This document shows, piece after piece, positions 17,595 to 25,052 of a DNA stretch of 64,000 nucleotides; the stretch's first letter is position 1, and every line of letters starts with the position of its first letter. The translations under genes were made by a program, and so were the position numbers. The DNA lies in assembly GCA_902619665.1 (NCBI GenBank), contig CACNFB010000002.1, positions 62,001 through 126,000 on the forward strand. Direction: 5' to 3'. This DNA is from an uncultured Pelagibacteraceae bacterium (GTDB lineage Bacteria; Pseudomonadota; Alphaproteobacteria; Pelagibacterales; Pelagibacteraceae). The notes under the pieces were generated by a model. The model was not told where the DNA came from, searched no databases, and saw nothing but the letters and a program-made list of their open reading frames with translations.

Positions 17595-18017
17595 ATGGAG
17601 CAGTCTAATCAATTAGAAAATATCAACTTTAAAGATAGTAAATACGCAACAGGTAGAAGAAAAAAGTCGATTGCAAAAGTTTGGTTAAAAAAAGGATCAG
17701 GTAAAATTATAGTTAATGGAAAAAATTATGAAGAATATTTTAAAAGAGTGAATCATAAAAGCGAGTTGACAAAACCGTTCGAAATTATAAACCAAACTAC
17801 ATCTTATGACGTAAAATGTTCAGTTAAAGGGGGTGGTCATAGCGGTCAAGTTGGAGCTATGATACATGGTATTTCAAAGGCATTATTACAATTTGATTCT
17901 TCACTAAAACCGACTCTTAAAAAAGAAAAACTTACCACGAGAGACTCAAGGGCTGTTGAGCGTAAAAAATACGGCCATAGGAAAGCTAGAAGAAGTTTTC
18001 AGTTTTCTAAAAGATAA
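17595..18017 (+). CDS. rpsI: 30S ribosomal protein S9
   Basis: A 140-residue small-subunit protein. It shows YATGRRKKSIAKVWLKKGSG, VKCSVKGGGHSGQVGAMIHG and the C-terminal basic tail RDSRAVERKKYGHRKARRSF ending QFSKR; the terminal S-K-R reaches the P-site tRNA in the ribosome. About 15 residues precede the conserved core, which is common in Alphaproteobacteria. Second gene of the rplM-rpsI pair. Confidence 0.97.
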   Translation: MEQSNQLENINFKDSKYATGRRKKSIAKVWLKKGSGKIIVNGKNYEEYFKRVNHKSELTKPFEIINQTTSYDVKCSVKGGGHSGQVGAMIHGISKALLQFDSSLKPTLKKEKLTTRDSRAVERKKYGHRKARRSFQFSKR

Positions 18018-18052
18018 TATCTTTTTAAATTTCAACTGTTAATATATTAAAT

Positions 18053-19072
18053 ATGAATAAACTTAAAGTTTTAGTCGCTGGTTCTACTGGTTATATAGGA
18101 ATTCAACTTATTAAACTCTTATGCAAACATAAACATATAAAGATAAAATATCTTTGTGGAAATTCATCTATTGGAAAAAAAATTTACCATTATGACAAAG
18201 AACTTAAAAAATACAATTTACCTAAAGTTATTAAGATTAATTATAAATATTTCAAAGAGGTAGATGTAGTTTTTACAGCTTTACCCAATGGACAGAGTCA
18301 AAAAATTGCAAATAATTTGAATAAAAACAATATACTTATAGATCTTTCAGCTGATTTTAGATTAAAAAATCCAAATATCTATCAAAAATTTTATAAAATT
18401 AGACATAAATATAAAAATTTATTAAATCAAAGTGTATATGGATTATCTGAATTAAATGAGAAGGAAATAAAAAAAAAAAAGATTATAGCGTGCCCTGGTT
18501 GCTACCCAACTTCAATTATTCTACCCCTGATTCCACTATTTAAAAATAGATATTTAAAAAATAATAAAATTATTATCGACTCGAAGTCAGGGTATTCAGG
18601 TGCAGGAAGAAAAATTTTAAAAAAAGCACAAAAAATGAATTTATTTAAAACATTAAGTGCCTACGGTATTCCTGATCATCGTCATAATGCCGAAATTTAT
18701 CAAGAACTATCTTATTTAACAAAAAAAGTAGATTTTAATTTTACCCCTCATATATTACCTATGTTTAGAGGTATTTTGTCGACAATTTATATTGAAAAAA
18801 ATCAGAAAGTTAGTGATAAAAAAATAATTAATTTTTTGATGAAATTTTATAAAAAACATAAGTTTATACGCGTTCATAAAAAAAATACTCTCATTGGTAC
18901 TAAAAATGTAATTAATACAAATTATTGTGATATTTCTGTTTGTGAAACAAATGATAGTAACAGATTAGTAATATTGTCTGCTATTGATAATTTGATAAAA
19001 GGCGGAGCAGGTCAAGCAATACAGAATTTAAATATTAAGTTTGGCTTTAAAATCGATGAGGGTTTAATCTAA
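18053..19072 (+). CDS. argC: N-acetyl-gamma-glutamyl-phosphate reductase
   Basis: Third step of arginine synthesis: NADPH-dependent reduction of N-acetylglutamyl phosphate. The 339-residue protein has the Rossmann motif VLVAGSTGYIGIQLIKLL, the segment VVFTALPNGQSQKIA, the catalytic cysteine in IACPGCYPTSIILPLIPL, and DSKSGYSGAGRK, with GIPDHRHNAEIYQEL and HILPMFRGILSTIY in the catalytic domain. In Alphaproteobacteria argC often follows rpsI, as here. The stop shares one base with the start of the next small lipoprotein gene. Confidence 0.95.
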   Translation: MNKLKVLVAGSTGYIGIQLIKLLCKHKHIKIKYLCGNSSIGKKIYHYDKELKKYNLPKVIKINYKYFKEVDVVFTALPNGQSQKIANNLNKNNILIDLSADFRLKNPNIYQKFYKIRHKYKNLLNQSVYGLSELNEKEIKKKKIIACPGCYPTSIILPLIPLFKNRYLKNNKIIIDSKSGYSGAGRKILKKAQKMNLFKTLSAYGIPDHRHNAEIYQELSYLTKKVDFNFTPHILPMFRGILSTIYIEKNQKVSDKKIINFLMKFYKKHKFIRVHKKNTLIGTKNVINTNYCDISVCETNDSNRLVILSAIDNLIKGGAGQAIQNLNIKFGFKIDEGLI

Positions 19073-19242
19073 TGAGATTTTTTTTACTATTTATTTTCAC
19101 AATTTTATTATCATGTAGTAATAATAACTCTGAAAATAAATCTATTACATTTGATATTAATGACGATTTAACATTTGAAGAATTTAAGAAACTAATAGAG
19201 AAAGAGGGGTTGAAAAATGATTACCCTGATATAAACAAATGA
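19072..19242 (+). CDS. small predicted lipoprotein (56 residues), unknown function
   Basis: An ORF of 56 residues between argC and hom. The first 15 residues, MRFFLLFIFTILLSC, are a classical lipoprotein signal with lipobox L-L-S-C; after processing only about 41 residues remain, beginning CSNNNSENKS and ending with a charged helix-like stretch (TFEEFKKLIEKEGLK). It shares one base with the argC stop and its stop overlaps the hom ATG in an ATGA junction, so it is well placed to be translated. Function unknown; the arrangement argues that it is a real gene rather than a chance ORF. Confidence 0.7.
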   Translation: MRFFLLFIFTILLSCSNNNSENKSITFDINDDLTFEEFKKLIEKEGLKNDYPDINK

Positions 19243-20531
19243 AAAATAATATAAATATAGCTGTCGTAGGATTAGGTCAAATTGGAAATTATCTTTTAAA
19301 CGAGCTAAAAAATAAAAAAAAAGAGATAAAATTGCTAACCGGTAAAAATATAGATGTTGTAGCCATATCCGCTAAAAACAAAAATAAAAAAAGAAAATTT
19401 AAAATTAATAAAAATATTTTTTATAAAAATCCGTTTAAAATTTTAATAGAAAAAAAAATAGATATTTTATTTGAATGTATTGGCCAAGCAGATGGCATTT
19501 CAAAAAAAATTGTTGAAAAAGCACTCAAAAATAGAATACATGTAATAACACCAAATAAAGCATTAATATCAAAACATGGCGATTATTTAAGCAAAATCGC
19601 GGAAAATAAAAAAGTTAATCTTGAATTTGAGGCATCTGTTGGAGGTGGAATACCAATATTAAGAACTATTAAAGAAGGATTATCAACAAATGTAATTACA
19701 AAAGTTTATGGGATATTAAACGGTACATGTAATTATATTTTAACAGAGATGGACAAAACAAACGATAATTTTAAAAATGTATTAAAAAAAGCACAATCTT
19801 TAGGATATGCAGAACCTGGTGATCCAAAATTAGATATAAACGGTTATGATACTTTGGCAAAAGTAAGAATTTTATCTTCTATAGCTTTTAAAAAGAAAAT
19901 TTCTAGAAATAATCTGCTTATGGAGGGTATTGAATTTATTGAACCAAAAGATTTTGAAATAGCAAATCAATTAAATCTGAAAATAAAATTACTAGGCATA
20001 ACAGAAATCATAAACAACAAATTATTTGAAAGAGTTCATCCATGTTTAGTTAAAAAGAAAAGTTATATTGGTAATGTTGATGGTGTTATGAATGCGGTTA
20101 TATTAGAAGGTAAACCTGTAGGTGAAAGCATATTACAAGGGGAGGGTGCTGGACCCGGACCAACATCATCTGCTTTAATGTCAGATCTTCTTTCTATTTT
20201 AAGGGGTAATATTAAAAATCCATTAGGAGCTTCAAGTGATAAAAGGAAATTTATCTCTCCATTTAATATGAAAAACTACGAAAATTCTCTTTATCTAAGA
20301 TTTGAAGTCAAAGATAAACCTGGTGTACTGTCAGAAATAACAAAAAGTCTAGCAAAAAATCACATATCGATTCAAAGAATGATACAAATACCTAACAATA
20401 AACTTAAAACTGCATCTATAGTGATTATTACTCACAAAACTAAACAACTTAATTCAGATAATTGTCTAAAATCATTAAAAAAAAACAAAAAGATTCTTAA
20501 GAGGCCTGTGTTATTAAGACTTTTTAATTGA
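19239..20531 (+). CDS. hom: homoserine dehydrogenase
   Basis: Reduces aspartate semialdehyde to homoserine, the branch to threonine and methionine, and so feeds the metY step encoded nearby. The 430 residues comprise an N-terminal NAD(P)-binding domain (VVGLGQIGNYLLNEL, HVITPNKALISKHGD), the catalytic domain with EASVGGGIPILRTIKEGL, GILNGTCNYILTEM and GYAEPGDPKLDINGYDTLAK, and a C-terminal ACT domain (LYLRFEVKDKPGVLSEITKS) for allosteric control. In many Alphaproteobacteria hom is followed by glpX and recJ; here an accessory block follows instead. Confidence 0.96.
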   Translation: MKNNINIAVVGLGQIGNYLLNELKNKKKEIKLLTGKNIDVVAISAKNKNKKRKFKINKNIFYKNPFKILIEKKIDILFECIGQADGISKKIVEKALKNRIHVITPNKALISKHGDYLSKIAENKKVNLEFEASVGGGIPILRTIKEGLSTNVITKVYGILNGTCNYILTEMDKTNDNFKNVLKKAQSLGYAEPGDPKLDINGYDTLAKVRILSSIAFKKKISRNNLLMEGIEFIEPKDFEIANQLNLKIKLLGITEIINNKLFERVHPCLVKKKSYIGNVDGVMNAVILEGKPVGESILQGEGAGPGPTSSALMSDLLSILRGNIKNPLGASSDKRKFISPFNMKNYENSLYLRFEVKDKPGVLSEITKSLAKNHISIQRMIQIPNNKLKTASIVIITHKTKQLNSDNCLKSLKKNKKILKRPVLLRLFN

Positions 20532-21538
20532 TGAATATATTATTCCACTGTCCAACAAAATTTGATTTAAATTCGATAAGTAATAGCATGTTAGGTGGCA
20601 TAGAGACACTTAACTTGGAATTATGCAAAAATCTTTCATCAAAAGATTATAATATTTATCTTTCGACCATATGTAAAAAAGTCATTAAAAGAAAAAATTT
20701 AATAAATATTCCAATAACTAAATTAAAGAAAGAAAATCATAATTATAATTTCGACTATATAGTAAGCTCAAATGATCCGAATATTTTTAATTTATTTAGA
20801 GATTCAAAAAAAATATTATGGATGCATAATACTTTAGCTATTGAGAAAGCTTTAAGAAAAAAAAAATTATTATCAATTATAAAAAATAAAATAACCGCAG
20901 TTTTTGTAAGTAAATATCTTGAAAGAAAGACGTCAAATTTTTATTTTTTTAATAGAAAAATTATTATACCTAATTTCTTGTCAAATAAATTTATTGTTGA
21001 AAAACGTAATTATAAAAGAAAAAATAATTTTATATGGTCTGTACAGAGAGAAAAGGGGTTAAAAGAGACCTTAAATATATGGGTGAATTATATTTATCCC
21101 AAAAATAAAAAAACTAAACTATTCATTTTCGGTATTGATAAAAATAAATTTAGAAAATTAAAAAATTATTATAAAAAATATAATATAATTTTTTTAGGAA
21201 GGGTAAAAAAAAATAAGTTAAAAAGGACATACAAAACATCTTTAGGCATGATATGTCTTGGATATGATGAAACTTTTTGTCTTAACGCCATAGAGGCTAA
21301 TGCATGCGGTTTACCTGTTATAACTTTTGGTGAAACTGCATTGAAAGATATAATTAAAAATAATTATAATGGTTTTATCGTGAAAGATTATAAATCTTTA
21401 TCATTTAAAATCTTAGAATTAATTAACAAAAACCAGGCTAATAGAAATAAATACATAAATAATTCAATTAGGAGTTCAAATAAATATCGTTTTAATAAGA
21501 TAAAAAAAAAATGGATAAAGTTGTTTAATACCAAATGA
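20531..21538 (+). CDS. glycosyltransferase, GT4-like (GT-B fold)
   Basis: A 335-residue protein. The N-terminal half has a GT-B opening (MNILFHCPTKFDLN, SMLGGIETLNLELCKNL, a glycine-rich acceptor-side loop). The C-terminal half carries the E-x7-E motif of retaining transferases in YDETFCLNAIEANACGLPVI, followed by NNYNGFIVKDYKSL. Donor and acceptor are unknown; a role in lipopolysaccharide or another surface glycan is inferred from the next two genes. The ATG overlaps the hom stop by one base (TGATG). Very low GC (long runs of A) even for this genome. Confidence 0.8.
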   Translation: MNILFHCPTKFDLNSISNSMLGGIETLNLELCKNLSSKDYNIYLSTICKKVIKRKNLINIPITKLKKENHNYNFDYIVSSNDPNIFNLFRDSKKILWMHNTLAIEKALRKKKLLSIIKNKITAVFVSKYLERKTSNFYFFNRKIIIPNFLSNKFIVEKRNYKRKNNFIWSVQREKGLKETLNIWVNYIYPKNKKTKLFIFGIDKNKFRKLKNYYKKYNIIFLGRVKKNKLKRTYKTSLGMICLGYDETFCLNAIEANACGLPVITFGETALKDIIKNNYNGFIVKDYKSLSFKILELINKNQANRNKYINNSIRSSNKYRFNKIKKKWIKLFNTK

Positions 21539-22416
21539 ATATCTATAATGACATAACACTTATAATAGTTTGCTTTAACAGTTACAAATTGATCCAAAAA
21601 AATTTATCTGAAATAAGTAAATTTAAAACAATTATTGTAGATAATTCAAAGTCTAATGAAATTGGTTTACTAGTGAAGGGAGTAAAAAACATAAAATATA
21701 TAAAAACAAAAAAGAATTTAGGATACGGAAAGGGTAATAATTTAGGTGTATCAGAGAGTAAAACGCCATTCATTCTTATTTTAAATCCAGATATTTTGGT
21801 TGAAAGTACCTCTATTGAAATTTTATACAGGACATATTTTAATTATGAGAATATCGGAATCTTAGCTCCTGCATTATACGATAATAGTAATAACAGAAGA
21901 AGTAATGGTAGTCTTTCTTATATTAATAGAGAAAAGATAAATAAGAAAAATATTTTGATTAACCAAAAAGCTGAGGGTAATACTTGTTACCAATTTGCAG
22001 TAGGTTGTGCTTTTTTAATCAAAAAAGAATTTTTTGATGAAATAGGTGGTTTTGATAAAGATTTATTTATGTATTTTGAAGATAATGATTTATGTGACAA
22101 AACTATTGAGAAAAATAAGTCAATTATAGAAATACCAGAGTCAAAAATGATACATTTACAAGGTTTGTCTGCTGATAACTCTTTTTTACAAAACTGTAAA
22201 TTATCAATAATACATAAGATTTCTGAATATATATATTATAAAAAAAAAACTAATTTTTTTAATTTATATAAAAAAATACTTATTAATTTTTTTGATTATT
22301 TACAAAGATTTTTTGTTAATATTATAAAATTGAAATTTAATAAATCTTTTAAAAATTTATTGCGTATTTTATCAATAATTTTATACATTTCAAAATTTTA
22401 CATATTTTTATACTAA
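21535..22416 (+). CDS. family 2 glycosyltransferase (rhamnosyltransferase-like)
   Basis: A 293-residue GT-A protein: TLIIVCFNSYKLIQKNL at the N-terminus, KNLGYGKGNNLGVSESK for the nucleotide site, LILNPDILVESTS in place of the D-x-D motif (N-P-D as in many rhamnosyltransferase-like enzymes), and GGFDKDLFMYFEDNDLCDK with the E-D-x-D catalytic region. The C-terminal ~50 residues are basic and hydrophobic and may hold it at the inner membrane. It overlaps the previous glycosyltransferase by four bases (ATGA), so both act in one surface-glycan unit. Confidence 0.85.
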   Translation: MNIYNDITLIIVCFNSYKLIQKNLSEISKFKTIIVDNSKSNEIGLLVKGVKNIKYIKTKKNLGYGKGNNLGVSESKTPFILILNPDILVESTSIEILYRTYFNYENIGILAPALYDNSNNRRSNGSLSYINREKINKKNILINQKAEGNTCYQFAVGCAFLIKKEFFDEIGGFDKDLFMYFEDNDLCDKTIEKNKSIIEIPESKMIHLQGLSADNSFLQNCKLSIIHKISEYIYYKKKTNFFNLYKKILINFFDYLQRFFVNIIKLKFNKSFKNLLRILSIILYISKFYIFLY

Positions 22417-22421
22417 GGCAT

Positions 22422-23102
22422 ATGGAAAAATTAAATATTATAAAAATGTTATTTAATAGGATTTATTATTTTTTATTTATCGAAAGATTTAATAAAAAAT
22501 TAAAATTAGAATTTCCACCAGATATATATAGATGGGATTTAATACAATATATTATTGATAAATATAATTTCAAGGATTATTTAGAAATTGGATGTGATAA
22601 AAACCAATCTTTTTCTAAAATTAAAATTAATAATAAAGTAGGAGTAGATCCTATTGAAGGTGGAACTATCAGATCAACCAGTGATCAATTCTTTGATCAA
22701 AACAAAAATAATTTTGACATTATCTTTATAGATGGTCTTCATCATTATTCACAAGTCCTTAAAGATATAAATAATTCTCTCAAAATATTAAACAAAAATG
22801 GTTTTATATTAGTTCATGATTGTTTGCCCAGATCTTTAGCTCAACAAGCTGTACCAAGATATAGAGCATCATGGAATGGTGATGTTTGGAAAGCTATTGT
22901 TGAATTAAGAACTAAAAATAATCTTAATATATTCACATCTCAAATAGATTTTGGTGTCGCTATAATACAAATTTCAGAAAATAAAAAGCTGTTAAAATTG
23001 GACATCAATAATTTTAATAAATTAAAATTTAAAGACTATTATTATAATTATAAAGAATTTATGAATATTTTAGACTATGAAGAAACACTGAATAAGATTT
23101 AA
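22422..23102 (+). CDS. class I SAM-dependent methyltransferase
   Basis: A 226-residue protein with a Rossmann methyltransferase core: YLEIGCDKNQSFSKI (motif I, E-I-G-C), VGVDPIEGGT (motif II acidic), FDIIFIDGLHHYSQVLKDI (motif IV, with the D-G-x-H-x-Y of the Methyltransf_24 group), and LNKNGFILVHDCLPRS. Members of this group often methylate sugars or other small acceptors; here the substrate is probably a glycan built by the two upstream transferases (inference). Its TAA stop interlocks with the TAA of the convergent recombinase in a shared TTAA. Confidence 0.8.
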   Translation: MEKLNIIKMLFNRIYYFLFIERFNKKLKLEFPPDIYRWDLIQYIIDKYNFKDYLEIGCDKNQSFSKIKINNKVGVDPIEGGTIRSTSDQFFDQNKNNFDIIFIDGLHHYSQVLKDINNSLKILNKNGFILVHDCLPRSLAQQAVPRYRASWNGDVWKAIVELRTKNNLNIFTSQIDFGVAIIQISENKKLLKLDINNFNKLKFKDYYYNYKEFMNILDYEETLNKI

Positions 23103-24052
23103 ATCTTTAGTTTATTTAAAGCGTTATTCTTAAATATATTGGCTTCTTTGATATATCTTCTTACCATTTGAGTTGTTTTATGACCAGTCATTGCCATGAT
23201 ACTACGTTCATCAGCACCAGACTCTGCAGCAACAGTTGCAAAACCAGATCTTAAACTATGGCCTGCAAAATTTTTATTCTCAATGCCTGCTAAATTTAAA
23301 TATTCTTTCATTAATAAAACTACTGATTGGTCAGTTAATCTTTTTTCAGTAAGAGATAAACCTTTAGAAAATCTTCTAAAAATAGGTCCAGATTTAATTT
23401 TAGAAATTTCTAGCCATTTTTTAAGATTAACAATTGGACAATAAGTTTCGTTAGTGAAGTAGGGCAGTCCTTTAATCATCCCTTCACCGAATTGATCAGT
23501 TTTTGATCTTTTAATAGTAATTTTAAGACCCTCAGGTACAAATTCTAAATCTTCATGATCGATTGAAATTAATTCAGTTCTTCTAAATCCACCTCCAAAG
23601 CCAACTAATATAATTGATTTATCTCTAAACTTCTTAATATCCTCAATTTTTTGTTCATTTATTACATTAATTATAGATCGTAAATGATTGATTAATATAG
23701 GTTTTTTTCCTTTTTGAATACTTCCCTTTACCCTTCTTATTCCCATTAAGTTTTCAACAATAATTGGATGTTTTGTATCTAAATAATGACCTTTTAGTTT
23801 ATGGACCATGCTAATTGACACTAATCTTCTTCTTAAAGTGCTGATTTTTGAATTTTTAGAAAGATGAGTTAGGTATAAAGAAACAATTTTAGGTTCTGAT
23901 GGTAACGAATTTAAACCATGCTTAGCACAAAAAGCTCCAAAATCTTTAAAATCTGATTTATATGCTCTTAAAGTATTATTTGCTTTAGAACTTTTGAGGT
24001 TATTTAAAGTTGCCTCATGAAGCGATTTTAGGTCTGTTGTCAGTTCATTCAT
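23099..24052 (-). CDS. tyrosine recombinase / integrase
   Basis: A 317-residue site-specific recombinase. An N-terminal core-binding domain (about 1-105, SNTLRAYKSDFKDFGAFC) is followed by a complete catalytic domain: first arginine in GGGFRRTELISIDHEDL, a lysine in the beta-hairpin ITIKRSKTDQ, GHSLRSGFATVAAESGA (H-x-x-R), MTGHKTTQM (second His) and the nucleophile tyrosine in RRYIKEA. All catalytic residues are present, so the enzyme is probably active. It is not in a XerC/XerD context and no phage genes are beside it. Its leader holds three inverted repeats. It may move a genomic island or be a domesticated relic. Confidence 0.9.
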   Translation of the reverse strand: MNELTTDLKSLHEATLNNLKSSKANNTLRAYKSDFKDFGAFCAKHGLNSLPSEPKIVSLYLTHLSKNSKISTLRRRLVSISMVHKLKGHYLDTKHPIIVENLMGIRRVKGSIQKGKKPILINHLRSIINVINEQKIEDIKKFRDKSIILVGFGGGFRRTELISIDHEDLEFVPEGLKITIKRSKTDQFGEGMIKGLPYFTNETYCPIVNLKKWLEISKIKSGPIFRRFSKGLSLTEKRLTDQSVVLLMKEYLNLAGIENKNFAGHSLRSGFATVAAESGADERSIMAMTGHKTTQMVRRYIKEANIFKNNALNKLKI

Positions 24053-24063
24053 ATAATTACTAT

Positions 24064-24128
24064 TGATAACAATTAATTATCATTAGTAATATATTACTAA
24101 AAATACTTTGTCAATAACAAAAGTTATT
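24064..24128. repeat. cluster of three inverted repeats in the recombinase leader
   Basis: Three symmetrical elements lie within 65 bases just upstream of the recombinase start: TGATAA-7-TTATCA (24064-24082), the perfect 18-base palindrome TTAGTAATATATTACTAA (24083-24100), and AATAAC-4-GTTATT (24113-24128). The first and third share an ATAACAA core at the same orientation. The first, with short arms around a 7-base centre, has the layout of a tyrosine recombinase crossover site (as in dif, arms ending ATAA and TTAT). AT-rich DNA makes palindromes likely by chance, so the functional reading is tentative: attachment site or operator. Confidence 0.45.
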
Positions 24129-24205
24129 AACACAATCCACATGGGGCCTTTAAATCAATCAAAAAGTGATACATACAACCATTATCATTTGTTAAGTTTA
24201 TTTAA

Positions 24206-24388
24206 TTAAGGGGCAACCCTTAACTGGCCGACTGGGGAAAGGCCGAGAGGACCAAGCCCAGGGGGCAGAAAGTCTTACGGAGTAGCGCTAAAATCGTAGG
24301 GCGGAAGGCATGGCGGTAGCGCATACAACGACGTGCCAAAACTACTGTTCTTTGCACCTTAAAAAGTGCAGAGAAACAGGGGTTTTTT
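24206..24388 (+). ncRNA. GC-rich structured RNA of unrecognised family, upstream of the alkyltransferase gene
   Basis: I counted 77 G/C in bases 24211-24340 (59%), against about 30% in the rest of the window; otherwise only tRNA genes reach this. Visible helices: TTAAGGG/CCCTTAA closed by a GCAA tetraloop (24206-24223), GGCC/GGCC (226-229 with 241-244), GCCC/GGGC (256-259 with 263-266), GCGCTA/TAGCGC (285-290 with 317-322) and a terminator hairpin (338-388). GGCA (307-310) can alternatively pair with TGCC (334-337). No protein-like ORF explains the composition. Hallmarks of tmRNA, RNase P, SRP RNA, tRNA or group I/II introns were not found. It is either a free small RNA or a cis-regulatory leader of the following gene. 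Confidence 0.65.
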
Positions 24389-24396
24389 CTTCATGA
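24310..24396 (+). CDS. possible 28-residue leader ORF overlapping the alkyltransferase start
   Basis: An ATG at 24310 opens a 28-codon frame that runs through the terminator hairpin and ends in TGA at 24394-24396, overlapping the ATG of the alkyltransferase gene in an ATGA junction. The peptide would begin MAVAHTTTC and contain three cysteines. The junction is the same as in many coupled gene pairs here, but the frame lies in an RNA whose bases are constrained by pairing, and there is no clear ribosome binding site, so it may be a chance ORF. Confidence 0.2.
   Translation: MAVAHTTTCQNYCSLHLKKCRETGVFSS
24338..24388 (+). terminator. strong intrinsic terminator (or sequester hairpin) just before the alkyltransferase gene
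   Basis: CTGTT+CTTTGCAC (24345-24357) pairs with GTGCAGAG+AACAG (24366-24379), with one bulged A (24374) and loop CTTAAAAA. The stem can be extended outward by AAAAC (24338-24342) with GTTTT (24382-24386). T6 (24383-24388) follows, so it has the A-tract/stem/T-tract form of a bidirectional intrinsic terminator. The GGGG at 24379-24382 is also the only purine-rich stretch at ribosome-binding distance from the ATG at 24393, so the same hairpin could mask translation. Confidence 0.65.
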
Positions 24397-24662
24397 AAGG
24401 CACTAAATTTCAAATCAAAGTCTGGAAATATCTTAAAAAGATCCCTAAAGGATCAGTTAAAACATATAAAGATGTTGCAATAGCTATAAATCAGCCAAAA
24501 GCAGCACGGGCTGTAGCAAATGCCTGTGCTAAGAACCCATATGCCCCCAAAATACCCTGTCATAGAGTAATTAGGTCTGATGGAGGCCTTGGTGGCTATT
24601 CTGGCAGAGGTGGGTTAAAAAAAAAAGAAAGTTTATTAAGGTCTGAAAAAGTTCAAATTTAA
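24393..24662 (+). CDS. minimal O6-methylguanine-DNA methyltransferase (MGMT catalytic domain only)
   Basis: Removes alkyl groups from O6 of guanine by irreversible transfer to its own cysteine. The 89-residue protein consists only of the MGMT helix-turn-helix/active-site domain: FQIKVWKYLKKIPKGSVKTY, then RAVANACAKNPYAPKIPCHR with the acceptor cysteine in PCHRV, then DGGLGGYSGRGGLKKKE. The N-terminal ribonuclease-H-like domain of Ogt/Ada is missing. The acceptor Cys is present, unlike alkyltransferase-like proteins that have Trp. The ATG at 24393 is preferred over an in-frame GTG at 24366, which lies within the terminator stem. It is monocistronic, behind a structured RNA. Confidence 0.88.
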   Translation: MKGTKFQIKVWKYLKKIPKGSVKTYKDVAIAINQPKAARAVANACAKNPYAPKIPCHRVIRSDGGLGGYSGRGGLKKKESLLRSEKVQI

Positions 24663-25052
24663 CCTTTTTTAGTAGATATAATGGTTAAAAAAGCTAATAA
24701 AATCAACAATTATTGATCAATTTTCTATTATTAAAAAAAATTTTTATATTTCACCCTTTAGTTGTACCATAAATTACAATTTACTTAAATTTGACCCATC
24801 TATGTTCGTTTAAATGGCATATTCAAATACTGCATCCCTCTACTATTTAACGATATAAACACTTTTAAAAAACTCTATTTTATAGTTTGCAAAAGATTTT
24901 TTTGATTAAAAAGTCTTATATTACTGTGTTTTTATAATATTAGTAAATAACTCAATTAATTATTAGTATTATTACTTAATTAATTGTATATAAATTTATC
25001 AATTTATAATAAAAAAATAAATACAATAAAAACAATAGTTTATATAATAAAA
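24663..25052. other. largest non-coding gap, no gene seen
   Basis: About 390 bases (428 to the next stop codon) of AT-rich DNA with stops in every frame and no tRNA-like or GC-rich segment. Given how tightly the other genes are packed, a gap this long is exceptional. The stretch around 24770-24850 is the least AT-rich (TTTAGTTGTACC, TTTGACCCATC, ATGGCATATTC, CTGCATCCCTC) and could be a decayed gene or regulatory DNA, but I see nothing that identifies it. Confidence 0.6.

Noticed and set aside
23196..23444. 82-residue ORF antisense to the recombinase
   Set aside because: Shadow of the catalytic domain coding sequence; no independent support.
24285..24388. tmRNA (ssrA): the frame GCA TAC AAC GAC ... 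GCA CCT TAA runs into a hairpin with the TAA in its loop, as in tmRNA helix 5
   Set aside because: No T-arm (TTCAAAT-like loop), no GGATTCGACGG-type D analogue, no CCA-ending acceptor that pairs with a GGGG 5' end within 300 bases, and the tag would end in F-F-A-P rather than an A-L-A-A-like end. The likeness of the hairpin is not enough.
24206..24388. RNase P RNA, SRP RNA, 6S RNA, group I/II intron or known riboswitch as identity of the GC-rich RNA
   Set aside because: The expected invariant blocks (GAGGAAAGTCC and ACAGAA-GCTTA of RNase P; GGAAG-AGCAG core of SRP; long near-complementary arms of 6S; P7 core; domain V hairpin) are not there. A covariance search could overturn this.
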